Assembly (NCBI RefSeq): GCF_001570605.1
Contig: NZ_BBXG01000029.1
Coordinates: 28,860 to 92,859, forward strand
Direction: 5' to 3'
DNA from: Herbidospora cretacea
GTDB taxonomy: Bacteria; Actinomycetota; Actinomycetes; Streptosporangiales; Streptosporangiaceae
DNA: 64,000 nt
Shown here: positions 16,760 to 25,064 of the stretch, in pieces
How the letters are laid out: every line of letters starts with the position of its first letter
How positions within the stretch are numbered: the first letter of the stretch is position 1
Translations under genes and position numbers: made by a program
Notes under the pieces: generated by a model
What the model saw: the letters and a program-made list of their open reading frames with translations, nothing else
Told to the model about the DNA's origin: nothing
The model's database searches: none

Positions 16760-17783
16760 CATATGGGTCGCCGGAACCGGCGGCACGCTCGGCGAAAGGG
16801 TCCCGGTCGAACGGGCCGTCGCCTCCGGCGACTACTCGGCCGAGGCCGCGAGGAGCACCGGGCAGGTCTCGGTCTCGATGTCGCGGCAGGCCCCGCCCGA
16901 GATGGCGGTCGCGGCCGGACGCCGCGCGGTCAAGACGGCCGAGGACACCGGCGCCCACGTCGGCCCGGACACCTTCCACCTGCACAGTCACAGCCACTTC
17001 CAGGGCGTCGACATGTGGCCGGCCGCCTGCTGGATCGCCGGGGAGCTCCTCGGCACCGATCTGCGCGGCATGCCGATGTCGGTCCAGGCGGCCTCCAACG
17101 GCTCGCTCGCCAGCCTGGAGATCGCGGCGAACACGCTCACCGCCCGGCCCGAGCTGCCCTCGGCGCTGATCACCGTCGCCGACCGGTTCGCGCCGCCCGC
17201 CGACCGGTGGTACCTGTCCCCCGGCATGGTGTTCGGGGACGGCGCGGCGGCGGCCGTGCTGACCAGGAACAGCGGCCTGCTCCGGCTCCGCAGCCTGGTG
17301 TCGGAGACCGACGCCGCGCTCGAGGGCCTGTCGCGGGGGGACGAACCGTTCCGCTCCGCGCCCCAGCCGGGAGCGGACATGCGCGGCCGGACCCGGGCGT
17401 TCCTCGCCCACAGCGGCCTGTCGCTGAAGGACGTGCGCCGGCGCTCGGCCGAGCGCACCCACAGCGTGGTCACCCGGGCGTGCGACGAGGCGGGCGTCCC
17501 GCTTGAGGACCTCGACTGGTTCGTCACGCCCTTCGTCGGGCGGGCCCTGCACCAGGACAGCTTCCTGCGGCCCTTCGACGGCTTCACGCCGCGCAACACC
17601 CTGCTGGAGCTCGGCCTGGCGACCGGGCACCTCGGCCCGGCCGACGGCCTCTACGCCCTGCACCACCTGGTCCGCGACGACCTGATCGCGCCGGGGGCCT
17701 CGGTGCTGGTGCTCGGCACCGGCATGGGCTTCACCTTCTCCGCCGCAGTGCTCACCAGGGAGGACACGACATGCGCACGGTGA
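16746..17783 (+). CDS. KAS III-like acyltransferase with Ser in place of catalytic Cys
   Basis: This 345-residue thiolase-fold protein resembles ketoacyl synthase III. The active-site segment reads VQAASNG, with Ser117 where FabH has its nucleophilic Cys. The usual His of the PHQAN motif is not conserved (VTPFVGR), and the Asn position carries His (TGHLGPAD). A decarboxylating ketosynthase reaction is therefore unlikely. Ser variants such as DpsC are still acylated and act as acyltransferases, and KAS III homologues (BomK of A33853) form amide bonds in benzoxazole pathways. The best guess is acyl transfer between aromatic units or a non-catalytic partner of the Cys-containing paralogue at 22328. 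Confidence 0.82.
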   Translation: MRFDDIWVAGTGGTLGERVPVERAVASGDYSAEAARSTGQVSVSMSRQAPPEMAVAAGRRAVKTAEDTGAHVGPDTFHLHSHSHFQGVDMWPAACWIAGELLGTDLRGMPMSVQAASNGSLASLEIAANTLTARPELPSALITVADRFAPPADRWYLSPGMVFGDGAAAAVLTRNSGLLRLRSLVSETDAALEGLSRGDEPFRSAPQPGADMRGRTRAFLAHSGLSLKDVRRRSAERTHSVVTRACDEAGVPLEDLDWFVTPFVGRALHQDSFLRPFDGFTPRNTLLELGLATGHLGPADGLYALHHLVRDDLIAPGASVLVLGTGMGFTFSAAVLTREDTTCAR

Positions 17784-18841
17784 ACCCCCGCATCGCCGCG
17801 GTCGAGCCGCTGCTCACCCCGGCCGAACTGCGCGCCACCATCCCGGTGGGCGACCTCGCCGCCGAGACCCTGCTCCGGGGCCGCGAGGAGATCGCCCGGA
17901 TCCTCGACGGCACCGACGACCGGCTGCTCGTCGTCACGGGCCCGTGCTCGGTGCACGACCCGGTCTCCTGCCTCGCCTACGCCGAGCGCCTGGCCCACCT
18001 GGCCGAGGAGGTCTCCGACACCCTGCTGCTCGTCATGCGGGTGTACGTGGAGAAGCCCCGCACCCGCCTCGGCTGGAAGGGCCTGGTCAGCGACCCGCAC
18101 CTGAACGGCTCCCACGACGTCAACGAGGGCCTGCGCCTCTCGCGCGAGCTGCTGACGAAGGTGCTGGAGCTCGGCCTGCCCACCGGGTGCGAGTTCCTCG
18201 ACCCGACCGTGGCCCGGTATCTGTCCGACGTGGTCTGCTGGGGCGCGATCGGCGCCCGGACCGTGCAGAGCCAGACGCACCGCGCGCTGACCAGCGGCCT
18301 GGCGATGCCGGTCGGCATGAAGAACACCACGACCGGCGCGGTCGGCGACGCCATCGACGCGATCGTCTGCGCCGCCCAGGGCCACGTGTTCCCCGGCATC
18401 GACGACGACGGCCTGGCCGCCGTCATCGAGACCAGCGGCAACCCCGACTGTCACATCGTGCTGCGCGGCGGCGCGGCCGGGCCGAACTACGGGCCGCTGG
18501 ACGTCGCCCGGACCCTCGACGCCCTCGGCGGCGCGGGGCTGCCGCAGCGGCTGGTGATCGACGCCAGCCACGGCAACAGCGGCAAGGACCACGAACGCCA
18601 GCCCGTCGTCGTCGCCGACGTCGCCCGCCGCATCGCGGCCGGTGAGGGCGGCATCGCCGGCCTGATGGTGGAGAGCTTCCTGGCCTCAGGCCGGCAGGAG
18701 CTCGTGCTGGGCGAACCCGAGCGGCTGACCTTCGGCCAGAGCGTGACCGACGCCTGCGTCGGCTGGGACCGCACGACCCGCATGGTCGCCCAGCTCGCCG
18801 ACGCCGTCGCCGCCGGCCGCGCCTCCACTGTGGCTGCCTGA
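17771..18841 (+). CDS. DAHP synthase, class I (AroG-type)
   Basis: This 356-residue 3-deoxy-D-arabino-heptulosonate 7-phosphate synthase condenses phosphoenolpyruvate and erythrose 4-phosphate, the first shikimate step. Class I signatures include VVTGPCSVHDP, MRVYVEKPRTRLGWKG, GARTVQSQTHR and IDASHGNSGKDH with metal-binding Cys, His, Glu and Asp positions. Actinomycetes usually rely on a class II enzyme for primary metabolism, so this is probably a pathway copy raising chorismate for the salicylate synthase and PhzE. It overlaps the preceding gene by 13 bases. Confidence 0.93.
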   Translation: MRTVNPRIAAVEPLLTPAELRATIPVGDLAAETLLRGREEIARILDGTDDRLLVVTGPCSVHDPVSCLAYAERLAHLAEEVSDTLLLVMRVYVEKPRTRLGWKGLVSDPHLNGSHDVNEGLRLSRELLTKVLELGLPTGCEFLDPTVARYLSDVVCWGAIGARTVQSQTHRALTSGLAMPVGMKNTTTGAVGDAIDAIVCAAQGHVFPGIDDDGLAAVIETSGNPDCHIVLRGGAAGPNYGPLDVARTLDALGGAGLPQRLVIDASHGNSGKDHERQPVVVADVARRIAAGEGGIAGLMVESFLASGRQELVLGEPERLTFGQSVTDACVGWDRTTRMVAQLADAVAAGRASTVAA

Positions 18842-18843
18842 AA

Positions 18844-18911
18844 GCGAGACGCGGACGGCCGAAGGCCGGCCGTGGCTCGCGCTGTGAACCTGCCCAATAG
18901 ACAGGACTTGA
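18844..18911 (+). repeat. Intra-operon hairpin leader, copy 1
   Basis: Begins two bases after the DAHP synthase stop. A 17-bp stem (18844-18860 with 18864-18880, GAA loop, two mismatches and one G-T pair) is followed by a conserved tail, CTGCCCAATAGACAGGA, whose ACAGGA serves as ribosome site for the next gene. The second copy at 27106-27173 shares most bases. Possible roles are attenuation, mRNA processing or stability control, or a translation-regulating leader. Confidence 0.75.
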
Positions 18912-18913
18912 TC

Positions 18914-21019
18914 ATGGAAACCGCACTGCCCCTGGCCCGTCCCGGCGGGGACCCGGCCGTCACGCACGAACGCGCCGTCGAGACGCCGGGCCGCGCCCTG
19001 GTGGCCCTGCTGCACCGCTACACCGGCGAGACCGAGATCGCGGGCACGCACGTCACCGGCGACATGACCGTCGGCGAGATCGACGCCACCCTGCCGATCA
19101 CCATCGGCCCGCTGTCCTTCGACGGGACCACGCTCCGCATGGACGGCGCGGAGTTCGACGCCGACGCGGCCGACCAGTACGCCACCCACCTGAGCCGCTG
19201 CACCGACCCCAACACGCGGGTCCGCGACATCGAGATCCTCACCCCCGAGGAGACCGGGCGCATGCTGGTGGCCTGGAACCAGACCGGCGAGCCGGTGCCC
19301 GCCCCCTACTTCCACGAGCGCGTCGCCGAGATCGCCGAGGCCACCCCGCACGCCCAGGCGATCGTCTGGCCGGGCGGCACGATGACCTTCCGCGAGCTCG
19401 ACGCCGACGCCAACCGGCTGGCCCACCGGCTGAGGAAGCTGGGCGTCCACCGCGGCGACCGCGTCGGGACCTGCTTCCCGCGCGGCCCGGAGAGCCTGAT
19501 CGCCCAGCTCGCCTGCTTCAAGGCCGGGGCCGCCGCGATCCTGCTCGACCCCGACTTCCCCGCCGACCGCGTCCAGTTCATGATCGTGGACGGCGAGGCG
19601 AAGCTCACCCTGACCATGAACGCCCACCGTGAGGTCGTCACCGGCCACGTCGTCACCCTCGACGGCGACGACTGGTGGCTGGAGCCGCCGACTCCGGTCA
19701 CCTCGGCCGTCGGCCCCGACGACCTGATCCACATCTGCTACACCAGCGGCTCCACCGGCAAGCCGAAGGCCGTCATGGTCCGCCACGGCGCGGCCCGCAA
19801 CCTGATCCACTCCATGCGGACGATCTGCGGCGTCACCCCCGCCTCGCGCGGGACGTGGTTGGCCGCGCCCGGCTACGGCATGGTCGAGGTCGAGTGCTTC
19901 TCCGTGCTGGCGGCGGGCGCGCCGGTCCACATCCCCGAACCGGCGGTCGTCACCTCGCCCGAGTGGCTGCGCGACTGGCTCGTGAAGAGCCGGATCACCC
20001 ACACGCTGCTCATGAAGGCGATGTGCGAACGGCTCTGGGGCCTGGAGTGGCCGTCCGACACCGTTCTGGAGAACATCCGCATCTGCGGCGAGCGGGTCCA
20101 GTCGTGGCCCCTCGGCCTCCCCTTCCACGTCTTCAACCTGTACGGCTCCGCCGAGGCCACCGTCGTCGCGACCTGCGACATCACCGACCTGGGGCAGGAG
20201 CTCGGCGAACGCGAGCGGGCCAGGAGACTCCCGCCCATCGGCCGGCCCACGCCCAACGTGCGGACCTACGTCCTGGACGAGCGCCTGAAGCCCGTCCCGC
20301 CGGGCGTCGTCGGCGAGCTGTGCGTCGCGGGCGAGAGCCTGTCGTCCGGCTACCTCAACCGGCCCGAGGCCACCGCCGAGAAGTGGGTCGAGCACGAGCT
20401 CGGCACCCTCTACCGGACCGGTGACCTGGCCCGTTTCTGGACCGACGGCAGCATCGAGATCGTCGGCCGGACCGACAACCAGGTGAAGGTGCGCGGCAAC
20501 CGGGTGCACCTCGGCGAGATCGAGGTGGCCATCGCGGCCCAGCCCGGCGTGCGGCAGGCGGCCGTCCTGGCCAAGAAGGACGCCGACGGGGACACCCGCC
20601 TGGTCGCCTACGTCGAGGGCGACCCCTCGATCCGGGACGTGCGGCGGACCCTGGCGAAACTGCTCCCCTCGTTCATGGTCCCCTCGGCCTACGTCGTCGG
20701 GCAGTTCCCGCTCACGACCAACGGGAAGATCGACCGCAACGCGCTGCCCGAGCCGCCCAAGGAGCGCCCCGACGTCGACAGCCCCTACCAGGAGCCGCGC
20801 ACCGACGTCGAGCACACGCTGCGCGACCTGTGGGCGACCACGCTCGACCTCGACGGCATCGGCGTGCGCGACAACTTCTTCGACCTCGGCGGCGACTCGA
20901 TGCGGGCCGCCGCGCTGACCGACCGGATCAGGGCGCGGTTCTCCGTGGACGCCGACATCGACGACCTCTTCGACGACCCGACGATCGAGCGCATGGCCGT
21001 GGCCATCGCCACGAAATGA
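18914..21019 (+). CDS. NRPS adenylation-carrier didomain (A-T), aryl-acid type
   Basis: This 701-residue protein has an N-terminal remnant of a condensation-domain C-terminus (about 65-108, ending ILTPEE), an adenylation domain (about 125-615), and a peptidyl carrier domain with phosphopantetheine Ser662 in DLGGDS. A-domain cores are YTSGSTGKPKAV (A3), NLYGSAEAT (A5), YRTGDLARF (A7) and the catalytic lysine in TTNGKIDR (A10). The site that normally holds Asp235, which binds the alpha-amino group, reads GYGMVEVE, so Asp is replaced by Gly. A substrate without an alpha-amine (3-hydroxyanthranilate, salicylate or the benzoxazole acid) is likely. No condensation or thioesterase domain is attached. 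The ATG at 18914 follows ACAGGA. Confidence 0.88.
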   Translation: METALPLARPGGDPAVTHERAVETPGRALVALLHRYTGETEIAGTHVTGDMTVGEIDATLPITIGPLSFDGTTLRMDGAEFDADAADQYATHLSRCTDPNTRVRDIEILTPEETGRMLVAWNQTGEPVPAPYFHERVAEIAEATPHAQAIVWPGGTMTFRELDADANRLAHRLRKLGVHRGDRVGTCFPRGPESLIAQLACFKAGAAAILLDPDFPADRVQFMIVDGEAKLTLTMNAHREVVTGHVVTLDGDDWWLEPPTPVTSAVGPDDLIHICYTSGSTGKPKAVMVRHGAARNLIHSMRTICGVTPASRGTWLAAPGYGMVEVECFSVLAAGAPVHIPEPAVVTSPEWLRDWLVKSRITHTLLMKAMCERLWGLEWPSDTVLENIRICGERVQSWPLGLPFHVFNLYGSAEATVVATCDITDLGQELGERERARRLPPIGRPTPNVRTYVLDERLKPVPPGVVGELCVAGESLSSGYLNRPEATAEKWVEHELGTLYRTGDLARFWTDGSIEIVGRTDNQVKVRGNRVHLGEIEVAIAAQPGVRQAAVLAKKDADGDTRLVAYVEGDPSIRDVRRTLAKLLPSFMVPSAYVVGQFPLTTNGKIDRNALPEPPKERPDVDSPYQEPRTDVEHTLRDLWATTLDLDGIGVRDNFFDLGGDSMRAAALTDRIRARFSVDADIDDLFDDPTIERMAVAIATK

Positions 21020-21026
21020 GGACGGC

Positions 21027-22331
21027 ATGCATTACTTCGAGACCCAGGTCCCCCTCACCGAGGACGCGGTCGAGGTCGCGGCCCGGCTCGCCGACTCGGG
21101 GCTGTTCGCCGACCACGTCGTCTACGAGAACGGCGGCGTCTGGTCCTACGCGGGCGGCGCCCGCGCCGAACTGACCCTCGACCGCGAGGGGGCGCTGCTC
21201 CGGCACGAGAACCGCGACGACGTCTTCGAGCCGTGGAACGGCGACCCGCTGCACCAGGTCGCCGGGCTGCTGGAGACGGTGTCGATCCCCGAATGGCGGG
21301 CCTACGGGTGGGCGGCGTTCGAGCTGTCCTACACCGAGGAGCACGTCGGCGACGGACGGCTGCTGCACCTGGTGGTCCCTCAGGCGGAGGCGCGCGTCTC
21401 CGCCGGCCACGCCCGGCTGCGCGCCGCCGACACCGCGACGCTCACCGCGCTGCTCGCCGCCGTCCAGGCCCCGTCCGCGCCGAAGAACCTCACGCCCACC
21501 CCCCTGGACGTCTGGGGCACCGGCGAGGACGCCTACCGCGAGGCCGTGAAGCTGGCCGTCGAGTCGATCAACGCCGGCGAGCTGCACAAGGTCATCCTGT
21601 CCCGCGTGGTCGAGGTCCCCGACGAGGTCGACCTGACCGCCACCTACCTGGCCGGGCGCAAGGGCAACAACCCGGCCCGCTCGTTCCTGCTCGACCTGGG
21701 CGGCCTGGCCGCGACCGGGTTCAGCCCCGAGATCGTCGTGCAGGTCTCCGAGGACGGGCACGTCGTGTCGCAGCCGCTCGCCGGGACCCGCGCGCTCACC
21801 CCCGACCAGGCGGTGAACGCGTCCCTGCGGGCCGACCTCTACGGCTCCGCCAAGGAGGTCTACGAGCACGCCATCTCCGTCAAGGTCGGCACCGACGAGC
21901 TGGTCGACGTGTGCGAGCCCGACTCGGTCGAGGTGCCGGAGTTCATGGCGATCCGCGAGCGCGGCAGCGTCCAGCACCTGGCCTCCCGCGTCTCCGGGCG
22001 GCTGTCCCAGGGGATGCGGGCCTGGGACGCCTTCGGCGCCGTCTTCCCGGCCGTCACCGCGTCGGGCGTGCCGAAGAAGGCCGCCTACGAGGCGATCCGG
22101 GCGCACGAGCCGGAGGCCCGCGGCCTCTACAGCGGCGCGGTCATGACCGTCGACCACACCGGCGCGATGGACGCCGCCCTGGTCCTGCGGTCGGCCTACC
22201 GCCGCGACGGCCGGACCTGGCTGCGCGCCGGGGCCGGGATCGTCGGCCAGTCGACCCCCGAGCGCGAGTTCGAGGAGACGTGCGAGAAGCTCGAAAGCGT
22301 CGCGCGTTACCTGGTGAGGAGCGCGGCATGA
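21027..22331 (+). CDS. Salicylate synthase (MbtI/Irp9 family)
   Basis: This 434-residue chorismate-utilising enzyme matches MbtI/Irp9 salicylate synthases in length and motifs: the general-base Lys188 in ELHKVILSR, ATGFSPEIVV, QPLAGTRAL, GTDELVDVCEPDSVEVPEF, VFPAVTASGVPKKAA and LYSGAVM. These enzymes isomerise chorismate to isochorismate and eliminate pyruvate to give salicylate. The neighbouring ligase at 23308 has salicylate-type pocket residues, which supports salicylate as the product. There is no Cy-domain siderophore NRPS nearby, so a mycobactin-like siderophore is unlikely. Confidence 0.93.
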   Translation: MHYFETQVPLTEDAVEVAARLADSGLFADHVVYENGGVWSYAGGARAELTLDREGALLRHENRDDVFEPWNGDPLHQVAGLLETVSIPEWRAYGWAAFELSYTEEHVGDGRLLHLVVPQAEARVSAGHARLRAADTATLTALLAAVQAPSAPKNLTPTPLDVWGTGEDAYREAVKLAVESINAGELHKVILSRVVEVPDEVDLTATYLAGRKGNNPARSFLLDLGGLAATGFSPEIVVQVSEDGHVVSQPLAGTRALTPDQAVNASLRADLYGSAKEVYEHAISVKVGTDELVDVCEPDSVEVPEFMAIRERGSVQHLASRVSGRLSQGMRAWDAFGAVFPAVTASGVPKKAAYEAIRAHEPEARGLYSGAVMTVDHTGAMDAALVLRSAYRRDGRTWLRAGAGIVGQSTPEREFEETCEKLESVARYLVRSAA

Positions 22332-23308
22332 GATTCGAGAACCTCTACCTGTCCGGCATCGGCTCCCATCTGCCCGAGATGGTCCCCGCGCCCGACGACG
22401 GCTCCGGCATGGTCAGCGTCATGGTCGCGGGCGGCACCCCCGCCGTCGACATGGCCGCCGACGCCGGAAACATCGCTGTCAAACGCTCTGGGCACGAGCC
22501 TGAGGACTTCGTCGCCCTGCTGCACAGCGGCAGCTACCACCAGGGCCCCGACGGCTGGTCCGCGCCCCACTACGTGCTGCGGAACACCGTCGACCGCCCG
22601 ATCACCGCGCTCGAAGTGCGGCAGGGCTGCCTCGGCATGCTGTCCGGCCTGCGCATCGCCGCCGGCCTGCTCGACGAGCCCGACGACGCCGTGCTGCTGA
22701 CCACCGGTGACAACTACGGCACCCCGCTGGTCGACCGGTGGAAGGCGTCGCGGATGTTCCTGCTGGCCGACGGCGGCGCGGCTGTCGTCGCGTCGCGGCG
22801 GGGCGGGTTCGCGAAGGTCCTGGCCGCCGGGGCGGTGTCGCACCCCGAGATGGAGGAGCTCCACCGGGGCGGCGAGACGCTGTTCCCGCCCGACCTGTCA
22901 CGCGGGCTCAACTTCGAGGACCGCGTCGCCTGGTGGCGGGACCAGTGGGCCGCCGGGATCACCCCGCCCATGGGCCACCTGGGCGAACTCGTGAGCGAGG
23001 TCGCCTTCAGGACGCTGGAGGAGGCCGGCAGCTCGATCGACCGCGTGAAGCGGGTCTGCCACGTCGGCTTCACCGAGGGCCCGCTGACCGACATCTACCT
23101 CGACCCGCTCGGCGTCGACGCCGCCAAGGGCACCTGGGAGTTCACCCGGACCACCGGCCACGCCGGCGCCGCCGACCCGTTCATCGGCCTGGAGTGGCTC
23201 TGGACGCGCGGCGACGTCGAACCCGGCGACCACGTGCTGCTCATCGGCACCGCGCCCGGCATGGAGTCGGGCTGCGCGGTCGTCGAGATCACCGAAAGGA
23301 GCCTGTGA
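22328..23308 (+). CDS. KAS III-like acyltransferase with catalytic Cys
   Basis: This 326-residue paralogue of the product at 16746 keeps the nucleophile Cys101 in VRQGCLGML. His245 (VCHVGF) and His278 (TGHAGAAD) stand at or near the usual His and Asn positions. It shares the MRF(E/D)xxxxxG start and the TGHxGxAD block with the Ser paralogue, so the two arose by duplication. BomK of A33853, annotated as a ketosynthase, forms an amide between aromatic acids; a similar acyl transfer from the ACP-bound salicyl group to 3-hydroxyanthranilate is my inference. It overlaps both neighbours (ATGA, TGATG). Confidence 0.86.
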   Translation: MRFENLYLSGIGSHLPEMVPAPDDGSGMVSVMVAGGTPAVDMAADAGNIAVKRSGHEPEDFVALLHSGSYHQGPDGWSAPHYVLRNTVDRPITALEVRQGCLGMLSGLRIAAGLLDEPDDAVLLTTGDNYGTPLVDRWKASRMFLLADGGAAVVASRRGGFAKVLAAGAVSHPEMEELHRGGETLFPPDLSRGLNFEDRVAWWRDQWAAGITPPMGHLGELVSEVAFRTLEEAGSSIDRVKRVCHVGFTEGPLTDIYLDPLGVDAAKGTWEFTRTTGHAGAADPFIGLEWLWTRGDVEPGDHVLLIGTAPGMESGCAVVEITERSL

Positions 23309-24840
23309 TGCTGCCCGGTTGCACGCCGTGGCCGGAGGACCTGGCCGCCCACTACCGGTCCCAGCACGTCTGGCAGGGCGTCGCCCTCGGCGACCTCCCG
23401 GCGGAGTGGGCGCGCGAACACGGCGACAGGACCGCCCTGGTCTGGCGCGACGAGCGCATCTTGTACCGGGACCTGGCGATCAGGGTGGCCCGGACGGCCG
23501 CCGGGTTCGCCCGGCACGGCATCGAGCCCGGTGACCGGGTGGTGCTCCAGCTGCCGAACACGCCCGACTTCGTGATCGTCGCCTTCGCGATGTTCAAGGC
23601 CGGGGTGAAGGCGGTCTTCTCGCTCGCCTCCCACCGGTCGAACGAGGTCGGCCACCTGTCCGACGTGTCCGGGGCCGTCGGGTACGTCGGCCCCAACCAC
23701 GACATCGCCCACGCGCTGCGGATCAAGCACGTCCTCTCGCCCGGGGACCTCGACGGCGCCCCGGTCGCCCACCCCGCCGCCGACCCGTCGGACGTCGCGT
23801 TCTTCCTGCTCTCCGGCGGGACGACCGCGCTGCCGAAGCTGATCCCGCGCACCCACGACGACTACGCCTACCAGACCAGGACCGTCGCCGACCTGTGCCA
23901 GGTGACCTCGGACGACGTCTACCTGGCCGCCCTCCCGGTCGAGTTCAACTTCACCTGGGGCTGCCCCGGCGTCGTCGGCACCCTGCACCGGGGCGGCACG
24001 GTCGTGCTGGCCGACGACCCCGGCGCCGACGACTGCTTCGCCCTGATCGCCCGGGAGAAGGTCACCGTCACCTCCGTCGTGCCGACGGTCGCGCACCTGT
24101 GGCTGGAGGCCCGCGAGTACCTCGACGACGACCTGTCGACGCTGCGGCTGGTGCAGATCGGCGGCGCCCGGCTCCAGCCGGAACTCGCCGCCCGGATCGA
24201 GCCCGAGCTCGGCTGCCGCCTCCAGCAGGTGTTCGGCATGGCCGAGGGGCTGCTGTCGATGTCCCGCCTCGACGACCCCGCCGAACGGGTGGTCGCGACC
24301 CAGGGACGGCCGGTCAGCCCGTTCGACGAGATCCAGATCGTCGACGGCGAACTGCTGGCGCGCGGCCCCTACACCCTGCGCGGCTACTACAACGCGCCCG
24401 AGCACAACGCGACGGCGTTCACCCCCGACGGCTTCTACAAGACCGGCGACCTGGCCTCGGTCACCCCCGACGGCGACCTGGTCATCGAGGGCCGGATCAA
24501 GGACGTCGTCATCCGGGGCGGCGACAAGATCGCCGCCGGTGAGGTGGAGGGCCACCTGCTGGCCCACCCCGACGTCGACCGGGCCGCGGTCGTGCCGGTG
24601 CCCGACGAGCTGCTCGGCGAGCGCATCTACGCGTTCCTGGTCAGCCGCCACGACCGGCCGACGCTGCCCGAGCTCAAGCGGGCGCTGCACGAACGCGGCC
24701 TGGCCGCCTTCAAGCTGCCCGACCGGGTCGAGTTCGTGGACGCCTTCCCGCTCACCCCCCTCGGCAAGGTCGACAAGAAGACCCTGGCCGCCGCGGCGGC
24801 CGACCCGCTGACGGCCCGCGATTGGAAGGAGCGGTCATGA
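23308..24840 (+). CDS. Salicyl-AMP ligase (DhbE/YbtE-like aryl acid adenylation enzyme)
   Basis: This 510-residue stand-alone aryl-acid activating enzyme has the family P-loop LLSGGTTALPKLIPRTHDDY and the adenylate-site segment VFGMAEGLLSMSRLDD. The substrate pocket aligns with DhbE: Asn214 matches Asn235, Cys219 matches Ser240, and Leu316 matches Val337. Cys and Leu at these two sites are the residues of salicylate-activating PchD/YbtE/MbtA, whereas Ser and Val favour 2,3-dihydroxybenzoate. It sits with a salicylate synthase and directly before an ACP (ATGA overlap), so salicyl-S-ACP is the expected product. Confidence 0.9.
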   Translation: MLPGCTPWPEDLAAHYRSQHVWQGVALGDLPAEWAREHGDRTALVWRDERILYRDLAIRVARTAAGFARHGIEPGDRVVLQLPNTPDFVIVAFAMFKAGVKAVFSLASHRSNEVGHLSDVSGAVGYVGPNHDIAHALRIKHVLSPGDLDGAPVAHPAADPSDVAFFLLSGGTTALPKLIPRTHDDYAYQTRTVADLCQVTSDDVYLAALPVEFNFTWGCPGVVGTLHRGGTVVLADDPGADDCFALIAREKVTVTSVVPTVAHLWLEAREYLDDDLSTLRLVQIGGARLQPELAARIEPELGCRLQQVFGMAEGLLSMSRLDDPAERVVATQGRPVSPFDEIQIVDGELLARGPYTLRGYYNAPEHNATAFTPDGFYKTGDLASVTPDGDLVIEGRIKDVVIRGGDKIAAGEVEGHLLAHPDVDRAAVVPVPDELLGERIYAFLVSRHDRPTLPELKRALHERGLAAFKLPDRVEFVDAFPLTPLGKVDKKTLAAAAADPLTARDWKERS

Positions 24841-25064
24841 CCGTCAAGGAGGAACTCCGCACCACCGTCGCCGGCATCGTCGGCGCCGACCCGGCGACCG
24901 TGGCCGACGACGACAACCTCGTCTTCCTCGGCCTCGGCTCGCTGGAGATGATGCGCCTGGTCACCAAGTGGCGGCGGTCCGGTCTGAAGGTCGAGTTCCG
25001 CGACCTCGCCGCCACGCCGACCATCTCGGCCTGGGCCGTCAGGCTGGAGGAGGCGAGGGCATGA
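24837..25064 (+). CDS. Acyl/aryl carrier protein
   Basis: This 75-residue stand-alone carrier protein carries the phosphopantetheine attachment serine in LGLGSLEMM (the Ser of GSL). The ATG at 24837 overlaps the ligase stop by ATGA and its own stop overlaps the amidohydrolase start, so all three are coupled. It should hold the salicyl (or 3-hydroxyanthraniloyl) thioester for transfer by a KAS III-like enzyme. Benzoxazole clusters described so far also carry a discrete ACP. Confidence 0.92.
   Translation: MTVKEELRTTVAGIVGADPATVADDDNLVFLGLGSLEMMRLVTKWRRSGLKVEFRDLAATPTISAWAVRLEEARA

Noticed and set aside
18914..25064. Catechol or mycobactin-type siderophore cluster
   Set aside because: Salicylate synthase and salicyl-AMP ligase occur in siderophore loci, but there are no Cy domains, lysine/ornithine hydroxylase or iron transporter genes, while benzoxazole genes are present.
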